Source of the DNA: Pseudomonas fluorescens
Lineage (GTDB): Bacteria; Pseudomonadota; Gammaproteobacteria; Pseudomonadales; Pseudomonadaceae
Direction: 5' to 3'
Length of the DNA: 64,000 nucleotides
NCBI RefSeq assembly: GCF_001648775.1
Contig: NZ_LVEJ01000010.1
Coordinates: forward strand, 310,001-374,000
The translations under genes and the position numbers were made by a program. Shown one piece after another: positions 51,315 to 63,027 of this stretch; position 1 is the stretch's first letter; each line of letters opens with the position of its first letter. Below the pieces are notes generated by a model, which was not told where the DNA came from, searched no databases, and was given only the letters and a program-made list of their open reading frames with translations.

Positions 51315-53714
51315 TCAGAAATCCACCGTCGCTGACAGCAAATAAGTCCGCGGAGTCGACAGCGTCAACCCCGGCTCGCTGTCATCCGAGGCGCCCGCTG
51401 AACTCCAGTAGCGTTTATCCAACACATTCTCGACATTGGCGCGCAAGGTAATGTGTTTGTCATCGACTTTGAACGCGTACCGGGCGCCTACGTCGAAGCG
51501 TTCCCAGGCATCGATTTCCTTCTCGTTCGATTGATCGAGATACTGCGAACTGGAGTATATGCCGCGCCCGGTCAGTGTCAGCCCCTGCACCTTCGGCACG
51601 TCCCATTCAGCCCCCAGATTGACATTGTATTTCGGCGTCGCCGGCGCGCGGTTGCCATCAAAGGTGCCGTTTGTGGTGTGGGTCAGTTCGCTGTCGATGT
51701 ACATCACGCCTCCGAGCAACCGGAAGCCTTTCAGCGGCTCGCCGAATACGCTCAGCTCAACCCCGTCGTTCTGTCGTTTACCGTTGGGGCCAAAGACCCG
51801 CGTCGTTGCGTTGGTTTCATAGGCTGGCTGCTTGATGCGGAACACTGCAGCGGTCAGCGCATAGGCACCTGCGTCGTACTTGGCACCGACTTCAACCTGG
51901 CGGCTGATGAATGGCGGGAAGATTTCGTCCTCGTTGACCGACGTTGACGGAGCGATTTTGCCCTGGCTCAGACCTTCCATGTAGTTGGCGTACAGCGACA
52001 GCTTGTCCGTCGCTTTAAACAGAATGCCGCCCGATGGCGAGACCTTTTCTTCGTCATAGGCCGTGTCGCCTTTGATGTCATCACTCCAGTCATCGACTTT
52101 GACACGCTGCCAGCGAGCGCCCAGCGTCAACAACAGTCGATCATCGAAAAAGCCCAGGGTGTCGGACAACGCCACGCCGCTGAAGCGGTTTTCGGTGTAG
52201 ACCTTGGCGTCGTAGCGCGTGGGTGTGCCTGGCTTCGCGGTTTCCACCGGGTCATACAGATTGCTGCGTCCGGCGGCATAACGCGCACCGCCATTTTCGA
52301 AATCCATATAGAAGTAGCTGGCGGCCAGGTTGACTTCATGGCTGACCGGTCCGGTATGGAACCAGTTACGCACGCCAGCCGTGGCAGTCCGGACGTTCTC
52401 GTCGCGGGTAAAATCGCGCGGTTGCACACTGAAATCGCCGGCATCGTTGGTGACGGAAACGGCGTGCCGCAGGAAGTCGTGATTGCTTTTGCGGGCGCCC
52501 ACGCCGCCGTACAACATGACCGAATCACTGACGTCGAACTCGCCGTTGACGGTGCCAAAGGTGTCTTTGGTGCGCGCCTGGCTCCAGGGTTGCGCGTAGT
52601 TGTGCCGTACATCGTTGGCGTTCGGCACCTTGGCGTTCGCAGCGACTTGCACGCGCTCCTGCGGCGCATCGGTATCGCGTTCGGTGTGACCGACATCGGT
52701 CGACAGCCGCAGACGCTCACCGCGAAAATCCAGGCCCAGCACGGCCATGTCGCGATCAACACTCTGGTGATCCCATTCAGTGTCACCCGATTGTTTAACG
52801 CCGTTGAAACGCAGACCGAACTGATTGTCCTGACCAAATCGCCGGCCGACATCGACAGCGCCGCCGAGTTGATTGTTGGAGGCGTAATTGGCGGTCAGCG
52901 AGGTGATCGGTTGGTCGGTGGCGTGCTTGGGCACGACGTTGATCCCCCCTCCTACACTGCCCCGCGGCGATATCCCGTTGATCAACTGGCTCGGGCCTTT
53001 GAGGATGTCGACGCGATCAGCCATTTCCATGTCGATGGTGTAAGTCGGCAGCACGCCGTAGAGGCCATTGTAGGAAACGTCGCTGTTAAACAGACTGAAA
53101 CCACGGATGGTGAATTGCTCATAGCGTCCACCGGCGGGGTTGGTCGCACGCACCGATGGGTCGCTGGCGATCAGATCACCCAAGGTGCGGGCCTGCTGGT
53201 TTTTCACCGTCTCGCTGGTGTAAGTGGTCATGCTGAACGGGGTTTCCATGAAGTCTTTCGAACCCAGCAAACCCTGCGAGCCACGCCGCGCGACTTGACC
53301 GCCGGCAAAGACATCGGCGCCTGTCGAATCGCTCGCACCGAGGATCGAAGTTGGCGCCAGTTGCAGGCTGCCGGCCTCCGGTGCAGGCACCAAGGTGTAA
53401 GCCTGATCGCCCACCGGTTGCAGTTGCAAACCAGAGCCCAGCAACAACCGGGTAAACCCCTCCTCCACGCCAAACTCGCCGGACAAACCATTGCTGCTGC
53501 GCCCGCTGACCAACGCGGGGTCGACCGACAGATTGACGCCAGCCAACCCGGCAAACCGCGTCAACGCGGCACTCAGACTCCCCGCCGGCACCTGATAACT
53601 GCGCCGGGCGTCTTCGGCCCAGCTCGACTGGATCAACACAGGGCTGGCACTCAGGCTCAGCACAAGGCTCAACTGCAACAACGGACGCAAACGACCTGGA
53701 AATACTGCGGGCAT
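51315..53714 (-). CDS. TonB-dependent ferric siderophore receptor with STN domain
   Basis: A 799-residue outer-membrane receptor. The signal peptide (residues 1 to about 33, ending SSWAED) is followed by an STN signalling domain (SYQVPAGSLSAALTRFAGLA), a plug domain with IRGFSLFNSDVSYNG and VDILKGPSQLINGISPRG, and a 22-strand barrel ending in YLLSATVDF. The STN domain lets it signal to the FecR-like protein coded just upstream. ATG at 53714 was chosen over TTG at 53750. The siderophore is unknown. The fecI-fecR-receptor order makes it a FecA/FpvA-type signalling receptor. Confidence 0.93.
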   Translation of the reverse strand: MPAVFPGRLRPLLQLSLVLSLSASPVLIQSSWAEDARRSYQVPAGSLSAALTRFAGLAGVNLSVDPALVSGRSSNGLSGEFGVEEGFTRLLLGSGLQLQPVGDQAYTLVPAPEAGSLQLAPTSILGASDSTGADVFAGGQVARRGSQGLLGSKDFMETPFSMTTYTSETVKNQQARTLGDLIASDPSVRATNPAGGRYEQFTIRGFSLFNSDVSYNGLYGVLPTYTIDMEMADRVDILKGPSQLINGISPRGSVGGGINVVPKHATDQPITSLTANYASNNQLGGAVDVGRRFGQDNQFGLRFNGVKQSGDTEWDHQSVDRDMAVLGLDFRGERLRLSTDVGHTERDTDAPQERVQVAANAKVPNANDVRHNYAQPWSQARTKDTFGTVNGEFDVSDSVMLYGGVGARKSNHDFLRHAVSVTNDAGDFSVQPRDFTRDENVRTATAGVRNWFHTGPVSHEVNLAASYFYMDFENGGARYAAGRSNLYDPVETAKPGTPTRYDAKVYTENRFSGVALSDTLGFFDDRLLLTLGARWQRVKVDDWSDDIKGDTAYDEEKVSPSGGILFKATDKLSLYANYMEGLSQGKIAPSTSVNEDEIFPPFISRQVEVGAKYDAGAYALTAAVFRIKQPAYETNATTRVFGPNGKRQNDGVELSVFGEPLKGFRLLGGVMYIDSELTHTTNGTFDGNRAPATPKYNVNLGAEWDVPKVQGLTLTGRGIYSSSQYLDQSNEKEIDAWERFDVGARYAFKVDDKHITLRANVENVLDKRYWSSAGASDDSEPGLTLSTPRTYLLSATVDF

Positions 53715-53781
53715 TGGAAGAAGCTCTCGATTTTGTTCACTTACCTGCAATGACCGGCGAGGCGAAAAAAAGGGACAGGCT

Positions 53782-54732
53782 TCAGACGATATTTTTTCGC
53801 GGCGTCAGTGTTACCCAGAAACGCGTGCGCGAATGCACCTCCAACGACAGGCTCGCCGCCAGCAGGGCCAGCACTTTATCGGTGTCGTCGAGGCGGAAAC
53901 TGCCGGTGACACGCAGACTTTCAAGTGTCGGCTCCCAGCGCAGAAGACCCGAGCGATAACGGCTCAACTCGCGCAGGAAATCCCCCAACGGCTGGTTCTG
54001 CGCCATCAACACACCGTCACGCCAACCCGGCATCAATGTATCGAAAGCGGTAACGGTTCCTGCGCCAGACGCTTGCAGGCTGACCTGCTGCCCTTGATTC
54101 ACCACCAGCGCTGGCCCGTGCAACGGCTGCAATTGCACCGTACCGCTGACGACCGAAACAGTGCAGTCACGCGCATTGAGGCGCACGCACACCTCGCTGC
54201 GACTGACGATGATCCGCCCGTACGGCGCGTTGACCGTCAACGCCGTGCTACCTGGAACACTGAGCGCCATTTCGCCGCGCACCAACGTCAACTGATGGCG
54301 GGTCAGATCGACGTTCACCGCACTGGCGGTGTTCAGTTGCAAGGTGCTGCCGTCAGCCAACCGTGTTCGCGTGTGCTCGCCGGTGGACGTCTGCAAATCC
54401 GCGCGCCAGACGTCGAGCGGCAACTGGCGACTGATCAACCACGCCGCAGGCACCAAAGCCGCCAGACCCAGCGCCCTTTTCAATGCCGCGCGCCGCGCCA
54501 GATCCGGGCGATCGAGTGTGGCCATGGCCAATTCTGTCGGCAGACTGGCAAAGCGCTGGCGCAGCAGTTGAATCTTCTGCCAAGCGTTTTCATGGCGGCT
54601 ATCGCTGTCGCGCCAGTGCTTGAGTCGCAGATGATCGGCTTCACTGGCCTCGCCGGATTCGAGCAATGCCAACCACTGTGCGGCGGCATGGGCGACGTCA
54701 CGCGCTTCGGTGCCGGGCGCGATACGCATCAT
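53782..54732 (-). CDS. fecR: FecR-family sigma-factor regulator
   Basis: A 316-residue single-helix membrane protein. The N-terminal cytoplasmic part has the DUF4880 pattern (AAQWLALLESGEASEADHLRL, HWRDSDSRHENAWQ). A membrane helix is near residues 86-103 (ALGLAALVPAAWLISRQ). The periplasmic FecR domain follows (TRLADGSTLQLNTASAVNVD, VNAPYGRIIVSR), ending in a DUF4974 domain. Its ATG overlaps the sigma-factor stop (ATGA). It transmits the receptor signal to the sigma factor. Confidence 0.93.
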   Translation of the reverse strand: MMRIAPGTEARDVAHAAAQWLALLESGEASEADHLRLKHWRDSDSRHENAWQKIQLLRQRFASLPTELAMATLDRPDLARRAALKRALGLAALVPAAWLISRQLPLDVWRADLQTSTGEHTRTRLADGSTLQLNTASAVNVDLTRHQLTLVRGEMALSVPGSTALTVNAPYGRIIVSRSEVCVRLNARDCTVSVVSGTVQLQPLHGPALVVNQGQQVSLQASGAGTVTAFDTLMPGWRDGVLMAQNQPLGDFLRELSRYRSGLLRWEPTLESLRVTGSFRLDDTDKVLALLAASLSLEVHSRTRFWVTLTPRKNIV

Positions 54733-55238
54733 AGATCCAACATCAAGCAATGCTCGTAAGCCTGCGCCATATAACGTTTTATGGTGCGCTCCGAGACCTG
54801 CAAGCGTTCGGCGATTTCACGGTACCCGAGGCCTTCGAGCTGACTCAAGAGAAATGCCCGACGCACCGCTCGCGGCAAACCATCGAGCAGTTCATCCAGC
54901 GCTTGCAGGGTTTCCAGCAACACCCAACGTTGCTCGGGCGACGGCACGCATTCTTCGGGCAACTGAGCGAGGGCTTCAAGGTAGGCTTTTTCCAGACTGC
55001 GGCGGGTGTAAAAGTTGCTCAGCAGGCGTTTGCCCACCGTCAACAGATACGCACGCGGCTCGCGCATGTCGGCGATCGGTTGCGCACTGCAGAGTACGCG
55101 CAGGAAGGTGTCCTGACTCAGGTCCGCCGCATCCCACGCGTTGCCCATACGCCGACGCAGCCAGGTTTCCAGCCAGCCGCGATGATCGCGATACAGGTCA
55201 TGCAGGCTCTGCTCCGAGGGCGCCACTGCTTCAATCAT
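54729..55238 (-). CDS. fecI: FecI-like ECF sigma factor
   Basis: A 169-residue ECF sigma factor. Region 2 has LYRDHRGWLETWLRRRMGNA and AADLSQDTFLRVL, and region 4 has AFLLSQLEGLGYREIAERLQ and SERTIKRYMAQAYEHC. These match the iron-starvation (FecI/PvdS) type. I chose ATG at 55238; the longer frame starts with TTG at 55268 immediately after the Fur-box-like site and has no ribosome site. It is the first gene of the fecI-fecR-receptor unit. Confidence 0.92.
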   Translation of the reverse strand: MIEAVAPSEQSLHDLYRDHRGWLETWLRRRMGNAWDAADLSQDTFLRVLCSAQPIADMREPRAYLLTVGKRLLSNFYTRRSLEKAYLEALAQLPEECVPSPEQRWVLLETLQALDELLDGLPRAVRRAFLLSQLEGLGYREIAERLQVSERTIKRYMAQAYEHCLMLDL

Positions 55239-55269
55239 GTCAAGAAAACCCGCGCGATAAGAATTCAAA

Positions 55270-55284
55270 TGAGACTGATTCTAA
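55270..55284 (-). promoter_or_regulatory. Fur-box-like site upstream of the sigma factor
   Basis: On the minus strand, TTAGAATCAGTCTCA matches the 7-1-7 Fur consensus TGATAATCATTATCA at 11 of 15 positions and lies 31 bases before the chosen start. Iron-dependent repression of the operon is expected for this gene class. Confidence 0.6.
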
Positions 55285-55367
55285 TTAAGTTCATTCGCGA
55301 TACAAGGTCTTTTATTGTCGACAGGCCATCCGGGCGCGGTCAGCCGGAAGCTGGCCGCGCCCTCCCC

Positions 55368-56411
55368 TCAGCCGATCATGACGGCGTTGTAGTCACTGCT
55401 CAGCCCTTCCAGATGGGCGTGATAACGCTTCAACAGCATGCCCAGATCATTTGGCGTGTAGTCGCCGCCGTGCAGACGTTCAAGCGCCATGGCAAAGCCT
55501 TTCCAGACATTGGCGATCGCCATCACCTCCTCCCCGGCGACCCTGCGCAAGCGGCTGATGTCGACCACCGCGACAGCGTCGGCGAGGACATCCTCGGCCG
55601 CTTGCAGCTCATTGTTCAACGCAGCCACTGACTGCGTGATGCTCTCGATTTCCTTGTCGAGATGGTTACGTGAGGTCGCCAGTTCGCTGTACTTGATGCC
55701 GTCGGAGACAACGCCCAGAATTTTGCGCACCAGCTCGATTCCCTGCTTCACGGCCTCTTTCTTCGGGTTCGCCATGTCGATGCTGTTCAGCGCTTCAGCG
55801 GACGGAATGTAGTTTTTATACAGATCGGCCAGGTTGAACTCGCGGATCACGTCCTGTGCCTTGATCAGCGCGTTGCGTTGTTCCTCGCACGTAGCCTTGT
55901 TGCGCCCATGATCATTGAGTTGCTGCAGAATCCGCACTTTGCGGCTCTTGGCCACGTTCAATGGCTCATCCGCACGCGCGTCGATTTCAACTTTGTAAAC
56001 GCTGCACACGTCGTCTTCCAGACGCTGCGCGCACTCGACGAACCGCACCTCAACGCGCGCCAGCATCGCTTCGATATTGCTTTTGAGGTTTTGAATCTCG
56101 GCGCTGATCATCTCGCGCTCTTGGTTGTTCAGATCCTTCCTGCCCAACGCTTCGCGCAACTCGGCAAGCGCTGCGAAGTGGCTGTCGCCCGAGGCATTGT
56201 TCAATGCCGTCAGCAGCACCGGCAGCGATTCGCGCAGGGCTTGATCGGTGTTGTTCAGATAAGCGCTGACGTGTTGTGCGCGTTCTTGCAGGACGTCGTC
56301 GTGCTCATGTCGGAAACGCGCCAGCCGGGAAATATCGCGAATGGTCTGCACGATCTTTCTGACGTCGAACGCTGGAATGTGCTGGGTAGTGATAGATGTC
56401 ACGCCGTTCAT
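55368..56411 (-). CDS. xaxB: XaxB-like subunit of alpha-xenorhabdolysin binary toxin
   Basis: A 347-residue, almost fully helical cytoplasm-made protein with long coiled coils (NQEREMISAEIQNLKSNIEA, HLDKEIESITQSVAALNNEL). Size, helical make-up and the end of about 100 residues (VWKGFAMALERLHG, LGMLLKRYHAHLEGL) fit the XaxB partner of the alpha-pore-forming toxin XaxAB. No signal peptide is seen, as in XaxB. It starts 27 bases after xaxA, with AAGGAG 7 bases before the ATG at 56411. Confidence 0.82.
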   Translation of the reverse strand: MNGVTSITTQHIPAFDVRKIVQTIRDISRLARFRHEHDDVLQERAQHVSAYLNNTDQALRESLPVLLTALNNASGDSHFAALAELREALGRKDLNNQEREMISAEIQNLKSNIEAMLARVEVRFVECAQRLEDDVCSVYKVEIDARADEPLNVAKSRKVRILQQLNDHGRNKATCEEQRNALIKAQDVIREFNLADLYKNYIPSAEALNSIDMANPKKEAVKQGIELVRKILGVVSDGIKYSELATSRNHLDKEIESITQSVAALNNELQAAEDVLADAVAVVDISRLRRVAGEEVMAIANVWKGFAMALERLHGGDYTPNDLGMLLKRYHAHLEGLSSDYNAVMIG

Positions 56412-56438
56412 GGCAATTCTCCTTGAGTCAGTCGGCAA

Positions 56439-57638
56439 TCAGTGGAAGCTCTTTTTGTATTCTTCCAGGGCGTCGTTGAACGTCGCCACCAACTCCCCCG
56501 CCGTGTTTTTCACGTCACGCCATGGATCGATCACCAGCGCGAACTCCGCGACAAACGAGGTCAGGCGCAAGGCATCGTCGATGCGCTCGAACTGCTGTGC
56601 CGAGGCGTCGACCTTGCTCAGGATGGTTTGCCACAAGGTATTGAGAATATTCAGCGCCGCTTCGGCCCCGGCCATGCGGATGCCGATATCACCGAAGTTC
56701 GACATCGAGCTCTCGATCGCGTTTTGCAGGTTCTCGCGGCCGCTGACTGCCTCTTCCAGAGCATCGACTTCGCTTTTCAGCGCGTTGCGTTCCTTGCGCG
56801 CGGACTCGGCCTTGGGGCCGAAGATCGAGCCGGAAATCGGCCAGAAAATCGGCAATCCTCCGGAAAAAGACATGCCGACGTAATAGTCGTAGTCCTTGTC
56901 CAGTTGAGTGATCCGGGCTTTCTTGTCTTTGATCGTTTGCTTGCTGCTGGCGATGGATTCGACCAGGTTGTGGCGCTCCATCAGGTCGTACTTGCCCTTC
57001 ACTTCGGATTGCAGGCCGAACACCCGTTTGCCGTTCGACAGGTCGCCGCCAGACAGTTCGATCTTGAAGTTGGAGATGCGGTCCTTGAGTTCCTGGGTCG
57101 CGCCTTGCTGACGTTGAATATCAACACGCATCAGTTTGATGATCTCGGTGACCGCCGAGGCGACTTCGCTATCATCGGCGGTGTACTGGATGCCGGCCAG
57201 ATCGTTGCCGGACATCTGCCCGAGCGTGGTTCGGACGCGATCCATGATGGGCATTTCCTTGATCACCGAAATGATCTCGCCGCCACTGCTGACAATGTTC
57301 TTGGCGGCCGAAGCAAGATCGATGCTTTGCTGGATGATCTTGCTTTCGACGGCGTCCCAACCGGCCGCATGGATGCGGATTTTCTTGAACAGGACCTGGA
57401 TGTCGGACGGCTCAAGACCGGCAACATCGATTTTCTTGTACTTGAGATAGGCCTCGACTTCCGGCAACTCGCCGGGCAGAGACAGGCCTTTCTTCACGTA
57501 CTGTTTGATCTTGATCACATCTTCTTTGGTCAGTACACCGGCGTCGCGCGCAACGCCTGGATACTGCCCGGAAATCAGATGAAGGACTGCCTGGGGAAGG
57601 TTGTTGCTGCTTTGCGTTTCATTCAATGGAACAGCCAT
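56439..57638 (-). CDS. xaxA: XaxA-like subunit of alpha-xenorhabdolysin binary toxin
   Basis: A 399-residue helical protein with the XaxA layout: an N-terminal lead (LTKEDVIKIKQYVKKGLSLP), long helices and a hydrophobic hairpin at about 254-275 (YVGMSFSGGLPIFWPISGSI followed by FGPKAE), which is the membrane-entering element of this alpha-pore-forming toxin family. In the known system XaxA and XaxB assemble on host membranes to form pores. ATG at 57638 has AGGCG 7 bases upstream; the longer frame is not needed. The upstream 150 bases are AT-rich, unlike the surroundings, and may hold a regulated promoter. Confidence 0.85.
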   Translation of the reverse strand: MAVPLNETQSSNNLPQAVLHLISGQYPGVARDAGVLTKEDVIKIKQYVKKGLSLPGELPEVEAYLKYKKIDVAGLEPSDIQVLFKKIRIHAAGWDAVESKIIQQSIDLASAAKNIVSSGGEIISVIKEMPIMDRVRTTLGQMSGNDLAGIQYTADDSEVASAVTEIIKLMRVDIQRQQGATQELKDRISNFKIELSGGDLSNGKRVFGLQSEVKGKYDLMERHNLVESIASSKQTIKDKKARITQLDKDYDYYVGMSFSGGLPIFWPISGSIFGPKAESARKERNALKSEVDALEEAVSGRENLQNAIESSMSNFGDIGIRMAGAEAALNILNTLWQTILSKVDASAQQFERIDDALRLTSFVAEFALVIDPWRDVKNTAGELVATFNDALEEYKKSFH

Positions 57639-57882
57639 CTGGATCGCCTCAATGCTTGAAAGCCGACGCACCGTTGCATCGGCCAGCTGAAAGCTAGATG
57701 GCGTTTTTCGACAACTCCAAGGAGTCAAACAACATAAAATAAACTAGCCATGGCTATGATTTATAAGAATTTAATCATCAAGGATGGTTAATTCTGAAAT
57801 ATCACGCCACACCTATCGGAAATGTCCTGCGACGAGGGACTACAAGCGCTTCCGTCAGCCACTCAACACGCTGCCAGCGCGT

Positions 57883-58788
57883 TTACTTCTGTGCGCGCTT
57901 GAGCGTTTCACTCGGCAGCTCATCGAACAGCGCCCGGTAGCTGCTGGAAAACCGCCCCAAATGCCAGAACGACCAGTGCATCGCCACCTCGGCAACCGTG
58001 GTTTCGCTTGGCCGGCGCTTGAGCAATTCGCGCCGCGCACTGTTCAGCCGGCGCAGGCGCAACCAGTGGCTCGGGGTCATCCCGGTGTAGGCCTTGAAGG
58101 CCTGCTGTAATTGACGCAACGGCACGCCGGCAACGTGGGAAAGTTCGAGCAGGTTGAGGGTGTCTTCCGGTGAGTCGGCGGCCCATTCGCCGACACGTTT
58201 CATGATCGTCCGCTCTTCGGTGCGCCGCTGCAGGCCCCCGCTGTCCAGGCTTGTGCGCGCGTTATCGAGGATGAACAGACAGTCCTCGAGCAACTGCTGA
58301 GTCAGCGCCTCTTTACTAGGATTATCAATAGCTTGCGTCAACTTCGTGAGAGTTGAGCTTAACCAGCGACTGAACAACGCATTCTGCCCGCCGTTGAGCG
58401 GCGCCATGAACAGGCCTTCGAGTTTCGCCACATCGAGACCGTGCTGGCGAACGAATTCCGGGCCGAACACCACCGCGATTTCCTGGTAGTTCTCCGGGGT
58501 GATCCAGATGTTGCGGCTGTCTTCATTGAGCAAATAAAGCGCGTTGTCACTGCGATCGAAACAGAACGCCAAGGCACCCGATGGCGCGCTGAAATTCTGC
58601 TCGACGCGGGTGTTCATCTGCTCTTCATAGACCTCGACACCCTGCAGATCCAGATACCGGATCTGCCCGGCGAAATGGCCCGGCGACATCTGTTGGTAAT
58701 GCTGAACCCAGCCCGGTGTGGCACGGACTTGCTCGGCCACATCGGCGGTGTTGAACGCTTGAACCTGGAGCGAATTGCGCGTTGTCAT
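57883..58788 (-). CDS. AraC-family regulator of the adjacent glutamine synthetase/polyamine cluster
   Basis: A 301-residue regulator. The sensing half contains IRYLDLQGVEVYEEQMNTRV and FCFDRSDNALYLLNE, and the AraC helix-turn-helix (residues about 200-300) has LSHVAGVPLRQLQQAFKAYT and AEVAMHWSFWHLGRFSSSYR. It resembles EutR-type regulators found beside amine-utilisation genes. The ATG at 58788 follows AAGG by 8 bases; a much longer open frame through to 60249 is antisense to the glutamine synthetase. It is divergent from that gene (162 bases between starts) and probably controls it. The gap 57639-57882 holds nothing else. Confidence 0.88.
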   Translation of the reverse strand: MTTRNSLQVQAFNTADVAEQVRATPGWVQHYQQMSPGHFAGQIRYLDLQGVEVYEEQMNTRVEQNFSAPSGALAFCFDRSDNALYLLNEDSRNIWITPENYQEIAVVFGPEFVRQHGLDVAKLEGLFMAPLNGGQNALFSRWLSSTLTKLTQAIDNPSKEALTQQLLEDCLFILDNARTSLDSGGLQRRTEERTIMKRVGEWAADSPEDTLNLLELSHVAGVPLRQLQQAFKAYTGMTPSHWLRLRRLNSARRELLKRRPSETTVAEVAMHWSFWHLGRFSSSYRALFDELPSETLKRAQK

Positions 58789-58950
58789 GGGGTGACCTTG
58801 CGCACTCTTTTGGTGCGCTTTGGTGCTGCTTAAAGTGGATAGATGGAACTGCAAGGCTCGCCCAAGATAGTCGTCAACGCGCCACAGGGGAAGGGGCGGA
58901 AGATGAAACCCGCCCTCCCCGGCGTCTATAAAACCAATAACGAGGTCTTT

Positions 58951-60309
58951 ATGAATGCCCCTTTCGATCAGCTGTTCACGTGGCTGAAAGATCACAAGAT
59001 TACCGAAGTCGAATGTGTGGTCAGCGACCTGACCGGCATCGCCCGCGGCAAGATCGCACCGACCAACAAGTTCCTGCATGAGCGAGGCATGCGTCTGCCG
59101 GAAAGTGTGCTGCTGCAAACGGTAACCGGGGATTTTGTCGACGACGACATCTACTACGACCTGCTCGATCCTGCCGATATCGACATGGTCTGCAAGCCCG
59201 TGGCTGACGCGGTCTATGTGATTCCATGGGCGATCGAGCCGACCGCCATCGTCATCCACGACACCTTCGACAAGTTTGGCAACCCGATCGAACTGTCGCC
59301 GCGCAACGTGCTGAAGAAAGTCTTGCAGCTCTATACCGACAAAGGCTGGAAGCCGATCGTTGCGCCGGAAATGGAGTTCTACCTGACCCAACGCTGCGAA
59401 GACCCGGACTTGCCGCTGAAGGCACCGCTGGGCCGCTCGGGCCGCGCGGAAAGCGGTCGTCAGTCGTTTTCCATTGATGCGGCCAACGAATTCGATCCGT
59501 TGTTCGAAGACGTCTACGACTGGTGCGAACTGCAAGGTCTGGACCTCGACACGCTGATCCACGAAGACGGCCCGGCGCAGATGGAAATCAACTTCCGTCA
59601 CGGCGACGCATTGGACTTGGCTGACCAGATCACCGTGTTCAAACGCACCATGCGTGAGGCCGCACTCAAGCACAACGTTGCCGCGACGTTCATGGCCAAG
59701 CCGATCGGCGATGAGCCGGGCAGCGCCATGCACATTCACCAGAGCGTGGTGGACATCGCCACTGGCAAACCGATCTTTGCCAACGCTGACGGGCAGATGA
59801 GTGAACTGTTCCTGCACTACATTGGCGGTTTGCAGAAGTACATCCCGAAAGTGCTGCCGATGTTCGCGCCCAACGTCAACTCGTTCCGCCGCTTCCTGCC
59901 GGACACCTCGGCACCGGTCAACGTCGAATGGGGCGAAGAAAACCGCACCGTCGGCCTGCGTGTACCGACTTCCAGCCCTGAGGCGATGCGCGTGGAAAAC
60001 CGTTTGCCGGGCGCCGATGCCAACCCGTATCTGGCCATCGCGGCGAGTCTGCTCTGCGGTTACATCGGCATGGTCGAAGGCATCGAGCCGAGCGCTGCGG
60101 TCCAGGGCCGCGCTTACGAACGGCGCAATCTGCGCCTGCCGATCACCATCGAAGAAGCGCTGACGCAGATGGAAGAGTGCGAGACCGTCGCGCATTACCT
60201 CGGCGACAAGTTCGTGCGTGGCTACGTCGCGGTGAAACGTGCCGAGCATGAAAACTTCAAGCGCGTGATCAGCTCGTGGGAGCGTGAGTTCCTGATGCTC
60301 AGCGTCTGA
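58951..60309 (+). CDS. Glutamine synthetase-family gamma-glutamyl-amine ligase (PuuA/SpuI-like)
   Basis: A 452-residue GS-fold enzyme. The beta-grasp domain starts WLKDHKITEVECVVSDLTG, and the catalytic domain holds MEFYL, the metal ligands in HEDGPAQMEINF, AMHIHQSV and NRTVGLRVPTSSP. Members of this size beside polyamine genes are gamma-glutamylpolyamine synthetases, which attach glutamate to putrescine or spermidine rather than make glutamine. ATG at 58951 has GAGG 6 bases upstream. It leads the cluster with a polyamine-binding protein and an amine oxidase. Confidence 0.88.
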   Translation: MNAPFDQLFTWLKDHKITEVECVVSDLTGIARGKIAPTNKFLHERGMRLPESVLLQTVTGDFVDDDIYYDLLDPADIDMVCKPVADAVYVIPWAIEPTAIVIHDTFDKFGNPIELSPRNVLKKVLQLYTDKGWKPIVAPEMEFYLTQRCEDPDLPLKAPLGRSGRAESGRQSFSIDAANEFDPLFEDVYDWCELQGLDLDTLIHEDGPAQMEINFRHGDALDLADQITVFKRTMREAALKHNVAATFMAKPIGDEPGSAMHIHQSVVDIATGKPIFANADGQMSELFLHYIGGLQKYIPKVLPMFAPNVNSFRRFLPDTSAPVNVEWGEENRTVGLRVPTSSPEAMRVENRLPGADANPYLAIAASLLCGYIGMVEGIEPSAAVQGRAYERRNLRLPITIEEALTQMEECETVAHYLGDKFVRGYVAVKRAEHENFKRVISSWEREFLMLSV

Positions 60310-60327
60310 AACACAACACTTACCCCT

Positions 60328-62853
<2,526 letters not shown>

Positions 62854-62868
62854 CGCAAAATCGTACTT

Positions 62869-62896
62869 GTGGCGAGGGAGCTTGCTCCCTCACCAC
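62869..62896. repeat. REP-like palindrome after the amine oxidase gene
   Basis: GTGGCGAGGGAG and CTCCCTCACCAC form a 12-base stem with one mismatch around a CTTG loop. It belongs to the short GCGAGGGAGC type of Pseudomonas REP, different from the two REPINs above, and may also serve as a terminator. Confidence 0.75.
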
Positions 62897-63027
62897 ACAT
62901 CGCTCAGCGCTCATTTGTTTCTTGTCTGCGAGCTATACACATTTGCTCTATCGCCAAGCACTTCTATATTGATGAGGTGCTTTTGCGTTCCTGACGCTCA
63001 GTGCCCAATCAATCGAGGAGGACATGG

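Noticed and set aside
56442..57659. A 405-codon plus-strand frame opposite xaxA
   Set aside because: Low-complexity translation and no family match; xaxA is supported by motif layout and operon position.
58789..60249. Continuation of the AraC frame on the minus strand, giving a 788-residue protein
   Set aside because: This part is antisense to the glutamine synthetase gene, which has clear family motifs. The AraC protein starts at 58788 with a ribosome site.
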